Positions 1-5,936 of a stretch of DNA of 5,936 nt are shown piece by piece. Source of the DNA: Chitinophagales bacterium. Its GTDB lineage: Bacteria; Bacteroidota; Bacteroidia; Chitinophagales; UBA10324. Location of the stretch: contig JAJAYG010000051.1 of assembly GCA_026786335.1 (NCBI GenBank), positions 1 through 5,936 of the forward strand, read 5' to 3'. Positions within the stretch are counted from its first letter, which is position 1. Each line of letters begins with the position of its first letter. The notes under the pieces are model-generated. The model saw only the letters and a program-made list of their open reading frames with translations. It was not told the origin of the DNA and ran no database searches. The translations under genes and the position numbers were made by a program.

Positions 1-2364
1 GTCTTCTTTCACATAAATGAAATAAATACCTTCCATAAACTCACTTACATCGATGCTAATATTTGAGGTAGTCTTCAGCTGATTTGAAGGCAGGTAAATA
101 ATCTTTCTTCCTACGGCATCATAAATAGTAATTTCTGTTGTTTCTGTAGATCTAAATTCTGAAACTAACAGAGTGCTGTTAACCGGATTTGGCGAAATAG
201 AAATTTTATTAGTATTAACATCCTTAATACCAGTTAACAGATCGAGGATTGAGCATGTAGTATCAGAAATGGTGCATACTGAATCGTAAACTACCAGGCA
301 CACATTATAAAGGCCATCTATGTTATAGGTATGTGATGGGGCTTCGTTAGAGCTAGTACCCTGATCGCCAAAATTCCATTTGTAAGAAACTTTTTCATTT
401 ACAAGTGATGTGTTTGTAAAATAAACTTTTAAGCCTACAGAACTATAGGTGAAGCTTGCAATTGGTGGTTCCAATATCTGGAGCAGGTAAGTATAAGTAT
501 CATAACAACCGTTGCTATTTTTTACAGTAAGAGAAATTTCGAATGTTCCTGTTGAAGTATAAGTATGTGTTGGATTTTGTGCCGATGAATTATTCCCATC
601 TCCCAATTCCCAATTCCATGTACTTATAGTTGCACCTCCGCCTGGAAGAGATTGATCGGTAAAAATTACCGGACTATTCTGGCAGGCTCCTGCGGGAGCC
701 ATAAATGACGCAACAGGAGGGCTACCAAGAAAAATTATTTTTGATATTGAATCACTGCAATTTGCATCATTGGTAGTAACCAGTGTAACGGTATAAGAAC
801 CGGCAATGGAAAATTGATGAGTCGGAAATTGTTCCGATGAAAAATTTCCATCCCCAAAATTCCATTCCCATGAAACGATTGAAGTACCGGGCGCTGAAAC
901 TGTTTGATCGATAAAAGAAATAGCTATTTCGGTGCACAAGGTGGCTGATGAGGAAATAAATTGAGTTAACATGCATGCGATGTTATCAGGTACTATGCAT
1001 TCGGCAAATTCAGAAGTATTACCAGCAGTATCTGTTACTGTTGCAGTAATTTTTCCGCTTAATCCGCCTGAATAAGAAAAGTAACCGCTGCTGTTTGCAG
1101 TAACAGATCCCACAATAGTCTTCCCTTCACAAAATGAGCAATCGTCATCAAGAAAAATATCAACGATTCCAAAAGAATAAGTAATGCCATTTACACCAAC
1201 TGAATTTGCAATGGTTAGTGTTGGCGGATTAATATCTTCATTACCATTTGAAAGTTTTAAACCACCATTGCCGCTTGTTTGAGAATTACAAAAAGTAGCG
1301 TTGCGCCGAATACTATTCTCAGAGCAAGTAGCATTGATGAAATAGATGGCTTCTTGTCCGTTATAAGCAATAATATTTCCTTCAAGATCTCCTTCACCGC
1401 CAATTAAGTTTCCAATGCTTCCAAATGAAAAATAAATTCCCTGCGTTCCATTGCCTAATCCTTCAATTCCATTTGTTTTAACACCAATATAGTTTCCTCT
1501 AAAAGTACAATCAGCAAAGCTTCCATAAATACCAGCCAAGGTATTGCCCGAAATAATATTTCTCTCAAAAACAGAATCGCCCCCAATATCCAGTGATGTG
1601 TTAAGTCCGGTGCCCCTTATTCCATAATTATTAGGGCGGGAGATGTTTCCTGAGGCATCGGTTCCTATAAAATTTCCGTTTACATCGCAGAATGCAGAAT
1701 TATCGAACCTTATTCCATAGTTGTTACCTGAGATTACGTTAGCCGATGAAGAACTGTGCCCACCAACTGCTATTGCATAGCAATTAACGAGTTCAATTCC
1801 ATGTCCATAAGTACCGCTTGCTACATTTTGCGATGTATCAACACCGATAAGGTTGGAAATAATAACAACGTGGTCGGTTGAAAAAACATAAATGCTCGCT
1901 TGAGTGCATTTGTAAATAACATTGCCTTTGTTTACGGCACCAATTTTTGCATAAGGATAATTAACAGTTATTCCCTGAACAAAGTTATTGATGAAAAAAC
2001 CATAGATCTCGCATGAGTCTGCTTCTATATCGAAAGCTTCGGTTAATGAAACACTGTTAGTGAGTTGAATTTTTGTATAAGAAGATCCGAAGTATGCTCC
2101 TTTATTCTGTGTTGAAGCATCAATAATTACCTTGTCTTCGAGTGCAGGAAGATGTGAGCCAAGTGTAATTGTTCTGCTCGATACGGCACCATCAGGGATA
2201 TTAAATGTAATGGTATCAGTACCAAGATGATTGTTCGCATCATTAATAGCTGATCTAAGAGAGCCCAATCCATTGCTTAAATTATTAAGCACAACATAGG
2301 TATTGGCCCTTGAATGAGTGATTAAAAAGAAGGCGCAAATAAATAACAGTAGATTTTTTTTCAT
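1..2364 (-). CDS. Secreted beta-helix/PKD-domain surface protein with T9SS C-terminal sorting domain (3' end beyond window)
   Basis: Reading the minus strand from the ATG at 2364 gives 788 codons without a stop up to base 1, so only the end of the sorting domain (roughly 15 residues, by comparison with the neighbour) is missing. Residues 1-20 (MKK, hydrophobic core, THSRA) form a Sec signal peptide. A 'GSLRSAI' motif at 34-40, of the CSLREA type, opens a right-handed parallel beta-helix (about 110-350) with alternating 'GN(Y/F)IG' and 'IGG...N(V/I)ISGN' turns. An Ig-like/regulatory-like beta-sandwich follows (about 380-456; CxxCEG at 409-414, 'NTSEFAEC'). Three PKD domains lie at about 466-546, 551-631 and 635-708, with cores FGDG, LGDG and FGDQ. 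The T9SS type A domain starts near 720 ('ISISPNP', later 'EGIYFIYV'). Expected location is the cell surface or outside. No catalytic residues are recognisable; adhesion or glycan binding is inference. It is the downstream paralogue of the adjacent gene, 21 bp away, and probably shares its transcript. Confidence 0.93.
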   Translation of the reverse strand, partial: MKKNLLLFICAFFLITHSRANTYVVLNNLSNGLGSLRSAINDANNHLGTDTITFNIPDGAVSSRTITLGSHLPALEDKVIIDASTQNKGAYFGSSYTKIQLTNSVSLTEAFDIEADSCEIYGFFINNFVQGITVNYPYAKIGAVNKGNVIYKCTQASIYVFSTDHVVIISNLIGVDTSQNVASGTYGHGIELVNCYAIAVGGHSSSSANVISGNNYGIRFDNSAFCDVNGNFIGTDASGNISRPNNYGIRGTGLNTSLDIGGDSVFERNIISGNTLAGIYGSFADCTFRGNYIGVKTNGIEGLGNGTQGIYFSFGSIGNLIGGEGDLEGNIIAYNGQEAIYFINATCSENSIRRNATFCNSQTSGNGGLKLSNGNEDINPPTLTIANSVGVNGITYSFGIVDIFLDDDCSFCEGKTIVGSVTANSSGYFSYSGGLSGKITATVTDTAGNTSEFAECIVPDNIACMLTQFISSSATLCTEIAISFIDQTVSAPGTSIVSWEWNFGDGNFSSEQFPTHQFSIAGSYTVTLVTTNDANCSDSISKIIFLGSPPVASFMAPAGACQNSPVIFTDQSLPGGGATISTWNWELGDGNNSSAQNPTHTYTSTGTFEISLTVKNSNGCYDTYTYLLQILEPPIASFTYSSVGLKVYFTNTSLVNEKVSYKWNFGDQGTSSNEAPSHTYNIDGLYNVCLVVYDSVCTISDTTCSILDLLTGIKDVNTNKISISPNPVNSTLLVSEFRSTETTEITIYDAVGRKIIYLPSNQLKTTSNISIDVSEFMEGIYFIYVKED

Positions 2365-2385
2365 ATTCCGTTAAATAATTTAAAA
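2365..2385 (-). other. 21-bp intergenic spacer between the two paralogues; no usable Shine-Dalgarno
   Basis: The stop of the upstream gene (TGA, 2386-2388) and the ATG at 2364 are separated by 21 AT-rich bases with no terminator-like hairpin. A GGAA tetramer (2366-2369 on the minus strand) is only one base from the ATG, too close to act as a normal ribosome-binding site. This fits SD-independent initiation common in Bacteroidota and supports co-transcription of the two genes. Confidence 0.6.
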
Positions 2386-5064
2386 TCAGTTTTGGTCCAC
2401 AATAATTTTTTTAAAAACTATCCCTAAATCTGTTTCGAGTTTAATAAAATAAATCCCCGAATTGATTTTTGGCAAGTTGTACATCGTTGCCCCGTTTTTC
2501 TCAGTGCCGAAAGTACTAAGTTCAATTTCTTCGCCAATAGCATTCATAAGTTTTACAGGGATCTTTAAATTATTTAGTGGCAGATCTGTGATAAAAATAA
2601 CATCGTTTGCAGGATTAGGATAAATTGAAATTGAAGATAAATAATTTTCCACTTCACTAATCCCTGTAACAATTTGAATTGTTTGGCAAAGAGTATCACT
2701 TTGGTTACAAGTGTAATCATTCACCGTCAAACAAACTTCATAGTCACCAAAATTATTATAGGTGTGTGATGGATTCAGCAGCGTGCTGAAAGTGCCGTCT
2801 CCAAAAGCCCATTCAACTGCAAAATCTGCATTGAATGAAGATGTGTTTATAAAATCCGCATTGAGCCCGCTGTTTTGCCAGGTAAAATAGGCAATAGCTC
2901 CTGCGAGAATATTAATTATATGCGATACACTATCACTACAACCATAGATATCAGTCGCTGTAAGAATAACTTTATAGTCACCTGATGCTGTAAATAGGTG
3001 GGTAGCATTTTGTTCTATACTTGTTGTTCCATCACCAAATTCCCAGAACCAGGAACCTAAAGTATCATTAACTGCTACTGTAGAAAGATCGGTAAACTCA
3101 ATTGGAGTTGTTGCACATGAGCCCGACGTTGCAGAAAACTCGGCTTGCGGGAAAGCATGAACAGTTACAATATCTGTATACGTGGATGAACAGTTATTAT
3201 TATTTACAACTTGTAGGATTACAGGGTAATCTCCAATTGCCGGATAGGTGTGAACAAAGTCGGTGAATGTTGAAGTTGAACCATCACCCAAATCCCAATA
3301 CCAGGATACAATATATGAGGACCCATAATTTATAGATGCATCACTAAAACTTGCAGGTGCATTTGGGCAAATATCAAGCGTAGCAGAATACAAAGCGGTA
3401 ACTCCGTCTAATATGGTAAGAGTTGATGTGTCACTGTCACTACATCCATTATTATTTGTTGTGATAAGAATTATGGTATATACACCGCCGGTAATGTAGG
3501 ACACAGAAGGGTTTTGCAATGCAGATGTTTGCCCGTCACCAAACGACCAATTCCATGAGGTAACCACACTGCCCGGAACAGTAATAGTTTGATCGGTAAA
3601 ATAAATATTTTCTTTGGAGCACACTTTATCATCAGAGATGAGGAAAGAGGTATAAATACAAGCAGCATTTAATGAATCTTTGCATTCAGCAAACTCCGAA
3701 GTATTACCAAGCGCATCATTTGCTGTAGCTGTTACTTTACCATATACAGGCAGACTAAAAGTAAATACCCCATAGTCATTAGCTTCTGCAGTAGCCAGGT
3801 ATAGCGCCCCTTCGCAGGTGTTGCATGAATCTGCTGTATACAAATCAATTTTTGCATGTGGTAACGAAAGACCTGAAATAAAATTTGAAGATACAATCAC
3901 AATGGTAGGGGTAGGCGTTCCCTGATTCCCGCCTCCGGTATGTATACCACCGTTCCCCGACGTTTGCCCGTTGCAGAACATTCTGTTACCGCGGGCAGAG
4001 CATTTTTTTACGCCCGGGTTCTCAAAATAAATTCCTTCTTCCCCATTGTACGCAATTACATTTCCTTCTCCTTCATTCAAACCACCAACATTGTTGCCGT
4101 CAGCAAATTCTCTGAAATAAATTGCCGGTCCTCCATTACCCAAAGGCATTGTGCCGGTTACATCAGAACCAATGTAATTCCCAAAAATGTTGGTTGAATA
4201 AACTGCAAGATCGAGTCCGCGGCCTGCATTTCCCGAAATCACATTTAAATACTTTGCAGAGTCTCCTCCAATGGTAAGATTATTTGCAGTTTCATCGGCA
4301 AGTATTCCGGTATTGTTTGCAATTGCTAATGCACCGTTAAGATCAGTTCCAATATAATTTCCTTGAATGGTAATAAACTTACTGTCACCTGTAATTTTAA
4401 TTCCAATGTAATTTCCCGAAATCACATTCCTGCTATTCTGCTGTTTGCCACCAATGGTAATTTTCTTAGTGCCGTTGTCTAATTGTATACCCGTTGCATT
4501 GGGGCTGGTACCAACAGATGCAGAAGTGTCAACACCTATAAAAGCGCCTACGATTGAACCTTCCACAGCACCCGAAACTTTAATGCAAAAGTCCTTACAG
4601 TCCGAAACAACGTTGCCATTGTTCACTTTACCAAAAGTGAATTCATCAGCAAGTAGTTTTACGCCACTGGCAAAATGACTGATCCACAATCCATAAATTT
4701 CACATTTGGGTGCATCAATCACGAGTCCTGCACTTACGTAGGTTAGCTTTCCGGTAATCTGAATTTTTGAGGTAGAAAGTCCAAACGAATTGCCCAATGG
4801 TTGTGTAGTAGCATCAATAACAGTTTCATCAGCAACATTTGGCAAAACCGAATCTGAAGGAATTGAAATAGTTCTGCCTTCAACAGAACTTGAAGTAATG
4901 CTAAAGTAAATTGAATCTCTTCCAATATGAGTATTGGCAAGTGTTATTGCGTTTCCTAACGAGCCATTACCACTTGCAAAGTTTGAAGTAACATAATAAA
5001 TATTGGCTTGTGTTGCTCCAATACATAAGCAACATAAAATTGCTGATAAGCAGATCTTTTTCAT
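2386..5064 (-). CDS. Secreted beta-helix/PKD-domain surface protein with T9SS C-terminal sorting domain (complete, 892 aa)
   Basis: Complete gene from ATG at 5064 to TGA at 2386. Residues 1-20 are a Sec signal peptide with likely cleavage after 'ATQA'; this places the start well, since the MKK start gives a full N-region. 'GSLGNAI' (34-40) is a CSLREA-like motif leading into a right-handed beta-helix (about 110-350) with an internal period near 61 residues: 'IGG' turns at 204, 265 and 326, each followed by 'NVI(S/A)xN', alternating with 'GNYIG(T/S)D' turns. A beta-sandwich of the Ig-like or carboxypeptidase-regulatory-like type lies at about 385-461, with CxxCEG at 414-419 and 'GNTSEFAEC'. 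Four PKD domains follow at about 468-552, 556-636, 641-719 and 724-798, each with an (F/L)GDG core. The T9SS type A sorting domain is 813-892 ('SIYPNPANDVIFI', 'SGIYFIKL', 'KKIIV'). The protein should be exported by Sec then T9SS and displayed or released. No enzymatic motif is visible. An upstream TAnnTTTG element suggests it heads a two-gene operon. Confidence 0.96.
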   Translation of the reverse strand: MKKICLSAILCCLCIGATQANIYYVTSNFASGNGSLGNAITLANTHIGRDSIYFSITSSSVEGRTISIPSDSVLPNVADETVIDATTQPLGNSFGLSTSKIQITGKLTYVSAGLVIDAPKCEIYGLWISHFASGVKLLADEFTFGKVNNGNVVSDCKDFCIKVSGAVEGSIVGAFIGVDTSASVGTSPNATGIQLDNGTKKITIGGKQQNSRNVISGNYIGIKITGDSKFITIQGNYIGTDLNGALAIANNTGILADETANNLTIGGDSAKYLNVISGNAGRGLDLAVYSTNIFGNYIGSDVTGTMPLGNGGPAIYFREFADGNNVGGLNEGEGNVIAYNGEEGIYFENPGVKKCSARGNRMFCNGQTSGNGGIHTGGGNQGTPTPTIVIVSSNFISGLSLPHAKIDLYTADSCNTCEGALYLATAEANDYGVFTFSLPVYGKVTATANDALGNTSEFAECKDSLNAACIYTSFLISDDKVCSKENIYFTDQTITVPGSVVTSWNWSFGDGQTSALQNPSVSYITGGVYTIILITTNNNGCSDSDTSTLTILDGVTALYSATLDICPNAPASFSDASINYGSSYIVSWYWDLGDGSTSTFTDFVHTYPAIGDYPVILQVVNNNNCSSTYTDIVTVHAFPQAEFSATSGSCATTPIEFTDLSTVAVNDTLGSWFWEFGDGTTSIEQNATHLFTASGDYKVILTATDIYGCSDSVSHIINILAGAIAYFTWQNSGLNADFINTSSFNADFAVEWAFGDGTFSTLLNPSHTYNNFGDYEVCLTVNDYTCNQSDTLCQTIQIVTGISEVENYLSSISIYPNPANDVIFITDLPLNNLKIPVKLMNAIGEEIELSTFGTEKNGATMYNLPKINSGIYFIKLETDLGIVFKKIIVDQN

Positions 5065-5127
5065 AAATTAATTAAAATGGTGTTAAAAAAAGTTACAAAC
5101 GGATACGACGTTGCGATTAATAAAATA

Positions 5128-5135
5128 CAAAGTTA
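5128..5135 (-). promoter_or_regulatory. Putative Bacteroidota -7 promoter element (TAACTTTG)
   Basis: On the minus strand this octamer matches the Bacteroidota sigma-A -7 consensus TAnnTTTG exactly. It sits 63 bp upstream of the ATG at 5064, which would leave a leader of roughly 50-60 nt. No TTG is found at the usual -33 spacing; the best candidate is a TTA about 22 bp upstream, so the -33 match is weak. It would drive the 892-residue gene and probably also the downstream paralogue. Assignment rests on the motif and position only. Confidence 0.5.
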
Positions 5136-5212
5136 CGCTAAATGATAGCTGCATAAATAAGATTTTTGGACAACAATAAAAAATAATCTTTAACATAGGC
5201 GGGCGTGCCCCA

Positions 5213-5305
5213 TTGCTTCTTGCTCCAATCTTTTTTCAGTTTGCAGTCATGTTCAGTTTATCGAAGCATCGTTAGCACTGCAACCTTTCCAAGAGCAAGA
5301 AGCAA
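5213..5305. repeat. 13-bp perfect inverted repeat enclosing 67 bp with a nested inverted repeat
   Basis: The arms are TTGCTTCTTGCTC (5213-5225) and GAGCAAGAAGCAA (5293-5305). After a single A/A mismatch the pairing continues for three more base pairs (CCC 5209-5211 with GGG 5307-5309). Inside the 67-bp loop is a nested 7-bp inverted repeat (TTGCAGT 5241-5247 with ACTGCAA 5277-5283) and an 8-bp direct repeat TTCAGTTT (5235-5242 and 5252-5259). As RNA or single-stranded DNA this could fold into a two-tiered stem. Confidence 0.8.
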
Positions 5306-5328
5306 AGGGTCGGGCTTTCCTCTGCAAT

Positions 5329-5349
5329 CTTTTTGCGAAAAGCAAAAAG
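5329..5349. repeat. 8-bp perfect hairpin with GAAAA loop
   Basis: CTTTTTGC (5329-5336) and GCAAAAAG (5342-5349) pair perfectly around a five-base loop. Allowing one bulged G, the stem extends by three more pairs (AAT 5326-5328 with ATT 5351-5353). It is not followed by a T tract on the minus strand or a clear one on the plus strand, so a terminator role is not obvious; it looks like part of the surrounding repeat. Confidence 0.8.
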
Positions 5350-5391
5350 GATTTCCGCTACAATCCCTCACGCGGCTGACGCATTCACTCA

Positions 5392-5403
5392 TTTGACGTC
5401 AAA
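5392..5403. repeat. 12-bp perfect palindrome TTTGACGTCAAA
   Basis: A self-complementary dodecamer just to the right of the hairpin-rich element and about 330 bp upstream of the 892-residue gene. It could be a dimeric regulator site or the edge of a repeat. Nothing else in the window shares it, so its role is unknown. Confidence 0.5.
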
Positions 5404-5426
5404 AAAATTTATATACGGAGAAGCAA

Positions 5427-5538
5427 CCTTTTGGCGGGTCTGCCACCACAAAACTTGATTTGAAAAACTAAACTTCCATTAACCACAAAACTGCCTTTGG
5501 AATACGAAACCCCGCCTTTTGGGTAGGTGCTGTTAGGC
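5427..5538. repeat. Second intergenic block with short direct and inverted repeats
   Basis: Non-coding stretch with an 11-bp direct repeat ACCACAAAACT (5445-5455 and 5482-5492), an 8-bp direct repeat CCTTTTGG (5427-5434 and 5515-5522), and a 6-bp inverted pair GGCGGG (5433-5438) with CCCGCC (5511-5516). It ends at GTGCTGTTAGGC (5527-5538). The density of internal repeats and the shift in composition against flanking AT-rich DNA suggest a defined element and not random spacer, possibly of a dispersed family. It lies downstream of the small NTF2-like gene's stop. Extent and identity are uncertain. Confidence 0.4.
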
Positions 5539-5590
5539 GTATGTGCTTTGTTTCTATTGTCCACTTACTAATAATTGATTTATTAATCTA
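5539..5590. other. AT-rich 3' flank of the NTF2-like gene with a weak inverted repeat
   Basis: This short stretch directly follows the small gene's stop codon. ACTAATA (5567-5573) can pair with TATTAGT (5589-5595), which overlaps the stop, around a 15-base AT-rich loop. The stem is only seven weak pairs and has no T tract, so it is not called as a terminator. Confidence 0.35.
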
Positions 5591-5936
5591 TTAGTCAGCA
5601 AAGAATGGAGCAGCAAAAGGATTGTCTACAAGCCAAAGCCAAATTCCATCAGCACTTTTCCGCATCATATTAGCAGAAGCACCTTGCATTTTGATTGGAT
5701 TGCCTTGTGGGTCTGTTGCTGTCATAGTCCATTTGTCTAACCAATACATCATATCATTTCCGACTGGAGCATTTTTATGCTCATAAACTTTAATGTCTGC
5801 TTTCATATTGCAAAGATTAGCAACTACCTTTTCTATGTTGGTAAATCCACTAATTGTGTTCCCCTCCTTGCCGATATAAATTGCCTCAGGGTCAAAGCAG
5901 GTCATTGCATTTTTCAAATCTCCATTGCGAACGCAA
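5591..5936 (-). CDS. NTF2-like/SnoaL-fold protein, YybH-type (5' end beyond window)
   Basis: The frame ending at the TAA at 5591 stays open to the right edge and gives 114 residues. The in-window translation begins 'CVRNGDLKNAMTCFDPEAIY'. A start at the TTG at 5917 is formally possible, but that codon reads as the leucine of 'RNGDLKNAM', a segment typical of the first helices of NTF2-like proteins. The true start is therefore almost certainly to the right, with about 15-30 residues missing against the usual 120-150. Supporting features are 'FDPEAIYIGKEGNTISG' (first strand and turn of the fold), 'W-T-M-T-A-TDPQGNPIKMQG' (central strands) and the C-terminal 'MMRKSADGIWLWLVDNPFAAP', which matches the closing strands and DNPF tail of YybH/DUF4440-like proteins. 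Such proteins form a small cone-shaped beta-barrel and often bind small ligands; the ligand or reaction here cannot be read from sequence. No signal peptide can be judged because the N-terminus is absent. It reads in the same direction as the large genes but is 526 bp away, so it is probably not in their operon. Confidence 0.85.
   Translation of the reverse strand, partial: CVRNGDLKNAMTCFDPEAIYIGKEGNTISGFTNIEKVVANLCNMKADIKVYEHKNAPVGNDMMYWLDKWTMTATDPQGNPIKMQGASANMMRKSADGIWLWLVDNPFAAPFFAD

Larger units (their letters stand above)
5198..5375. repeat. Hairpin-rich, GC-richer intergenic element, probable dispersed repeat
   Basis: This stretch lies in non-coding sequence and is visibly richer in G and C than its flanks. 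It begins GGCGGGCGTGCCCC, contains a 13-bp perfect inverted repeat (5213-5225 with 5293-5305), then GGGTCGGGC, a second perfect hairpin (5329-5336 with 5342-5349), and ends in CCGCTACAATCCCTCACGC. The motif GCTnCAATC or a close variant occurs three times (near 5222, 5322 and 5357). From memory, this order resembles short non-coding repeats scattered between genes in Bacteroidota genomes; that family assignment is recall and not a search result. No protein-coding signal is credible here: the plus-strand open frame at 5205-5396 is low-complexity and has no ribosome-binding site or recognisable domain. Confidence 0.55.

Noticed and set aside
767..976. 69-codon open frame on the minus strand inside the left-hand large gene
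   Set aside because: It overlaps a PKD region of the 788-residue protein in another frame, has no domain and no start context; it is a shadow frame.
3940..4197. 85-codon plus-strand open frame
   Set aside because: Antisense to the beta-helix part of the 892-residue gene; the composition follows from the complement of the Gly/Asn-rich repeats, with no recognisable domain.
4445..4678. 77-codon plus-strand open frame
   Set aside because: Antisense to the same beta-helix; its Pro/Thr/Ser-rich translation is a by-product of the opposite strand.
5001..5064. Lipoprotein signal peptide on the 892-residue protein (cysteines at residues 5, 11, 12 and 14)
   Set aside because: No cysteine sits in a proper lipobox after the hydrophobic core, whereas 'ATQA' is a good signal peptidase I site; a T9SS cargo is also expected to use it.
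5205..5396. 63-codon plus-strand open frame in the intergenic gap
   Set aside because: It lies entirely in the hairpin-rich repeat, its translation repeats 'FPLQS', and no promoter, ribosome-binding site or domain supports it.
5532..5538. Full integron attC site
   Set aside because: Only one core heptamer (GTTAGGC/GCCTAAC) is present. Reading the minus strand onward, the place for the second core has GTTGCTT, which breaks the GTTRRRY pattern, and no integrase is in the window. Kept only as a low-certainty finding.
5567..5595. Rho-independent terminator for the NTF2-like gene
   Set aside because: The inverted repeat is only seven AT-rich pairs, overlaps the stop codon and lacks a T tract.

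Overview
The window looks like a piece of a Bacteroidota chromosome. Two large proteins combine a Sec signal peptide, a right-handed beta-helix, PKD domains and a C-terminal type IX secretion (T9SS) sorting domain of the 'SIYPNP ... GIYFIKL ... KKIIV' kind, which is essentially confined to this phylum. The start codons lack good Shine-Dalgarno sequences, the DNA is AT-rich, and a TAnnTTTG-type -7 element lies upstream of the large genes, all of which fit the phylum. The genus cannot be told from this sequence.

Layout: all three genes read on the minus strand, so transcription runs from right to left. At the right edge (5591-5936) is a 5'-truncated gene for a small NTF2-like/SnoaL-fold protein of the YybH type. 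A 526-bp gap (5065-5590) follows without a credible gene. It holds an AT-rich stretch next to the small gene's stop, a block with short direct and inverted repeats (about 5427-5538), a 12-bp palindrome (5392-5403), a more GC-rich element rich in hairpins (about 5198-5375) that resembles a dispersed intergenic repeat, and a probable promoter (about 5128). Then come two tandem paralogous surface-protein genes: a complete one of 892 residues (2386-5064) and, 21 bp downstream, one of at least 788 residues (1-2364) whose last few codons lie beyond the left edge.

The paralogues are probably co-transcribed from the promoter near 5128. Both should be exported by Sec, moved across the outer membrane by T9SS, and released or anchored at the cell surface. 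They share the same domain order but differ in PKD number (four against three), which points to tandem duplication followed by domain gain or loss. No catalytic motif is visible in either; a structural, adhesive or glycan-binding role is inference. The small NTF2-like gene has no evident functional link to them and is separated by the repeat-rich gap.

No RNA gene, CRISPR array, transposase or complete mobile element is seen. The least explained part of the window is the repeat-bearing gap at 5198-5538.
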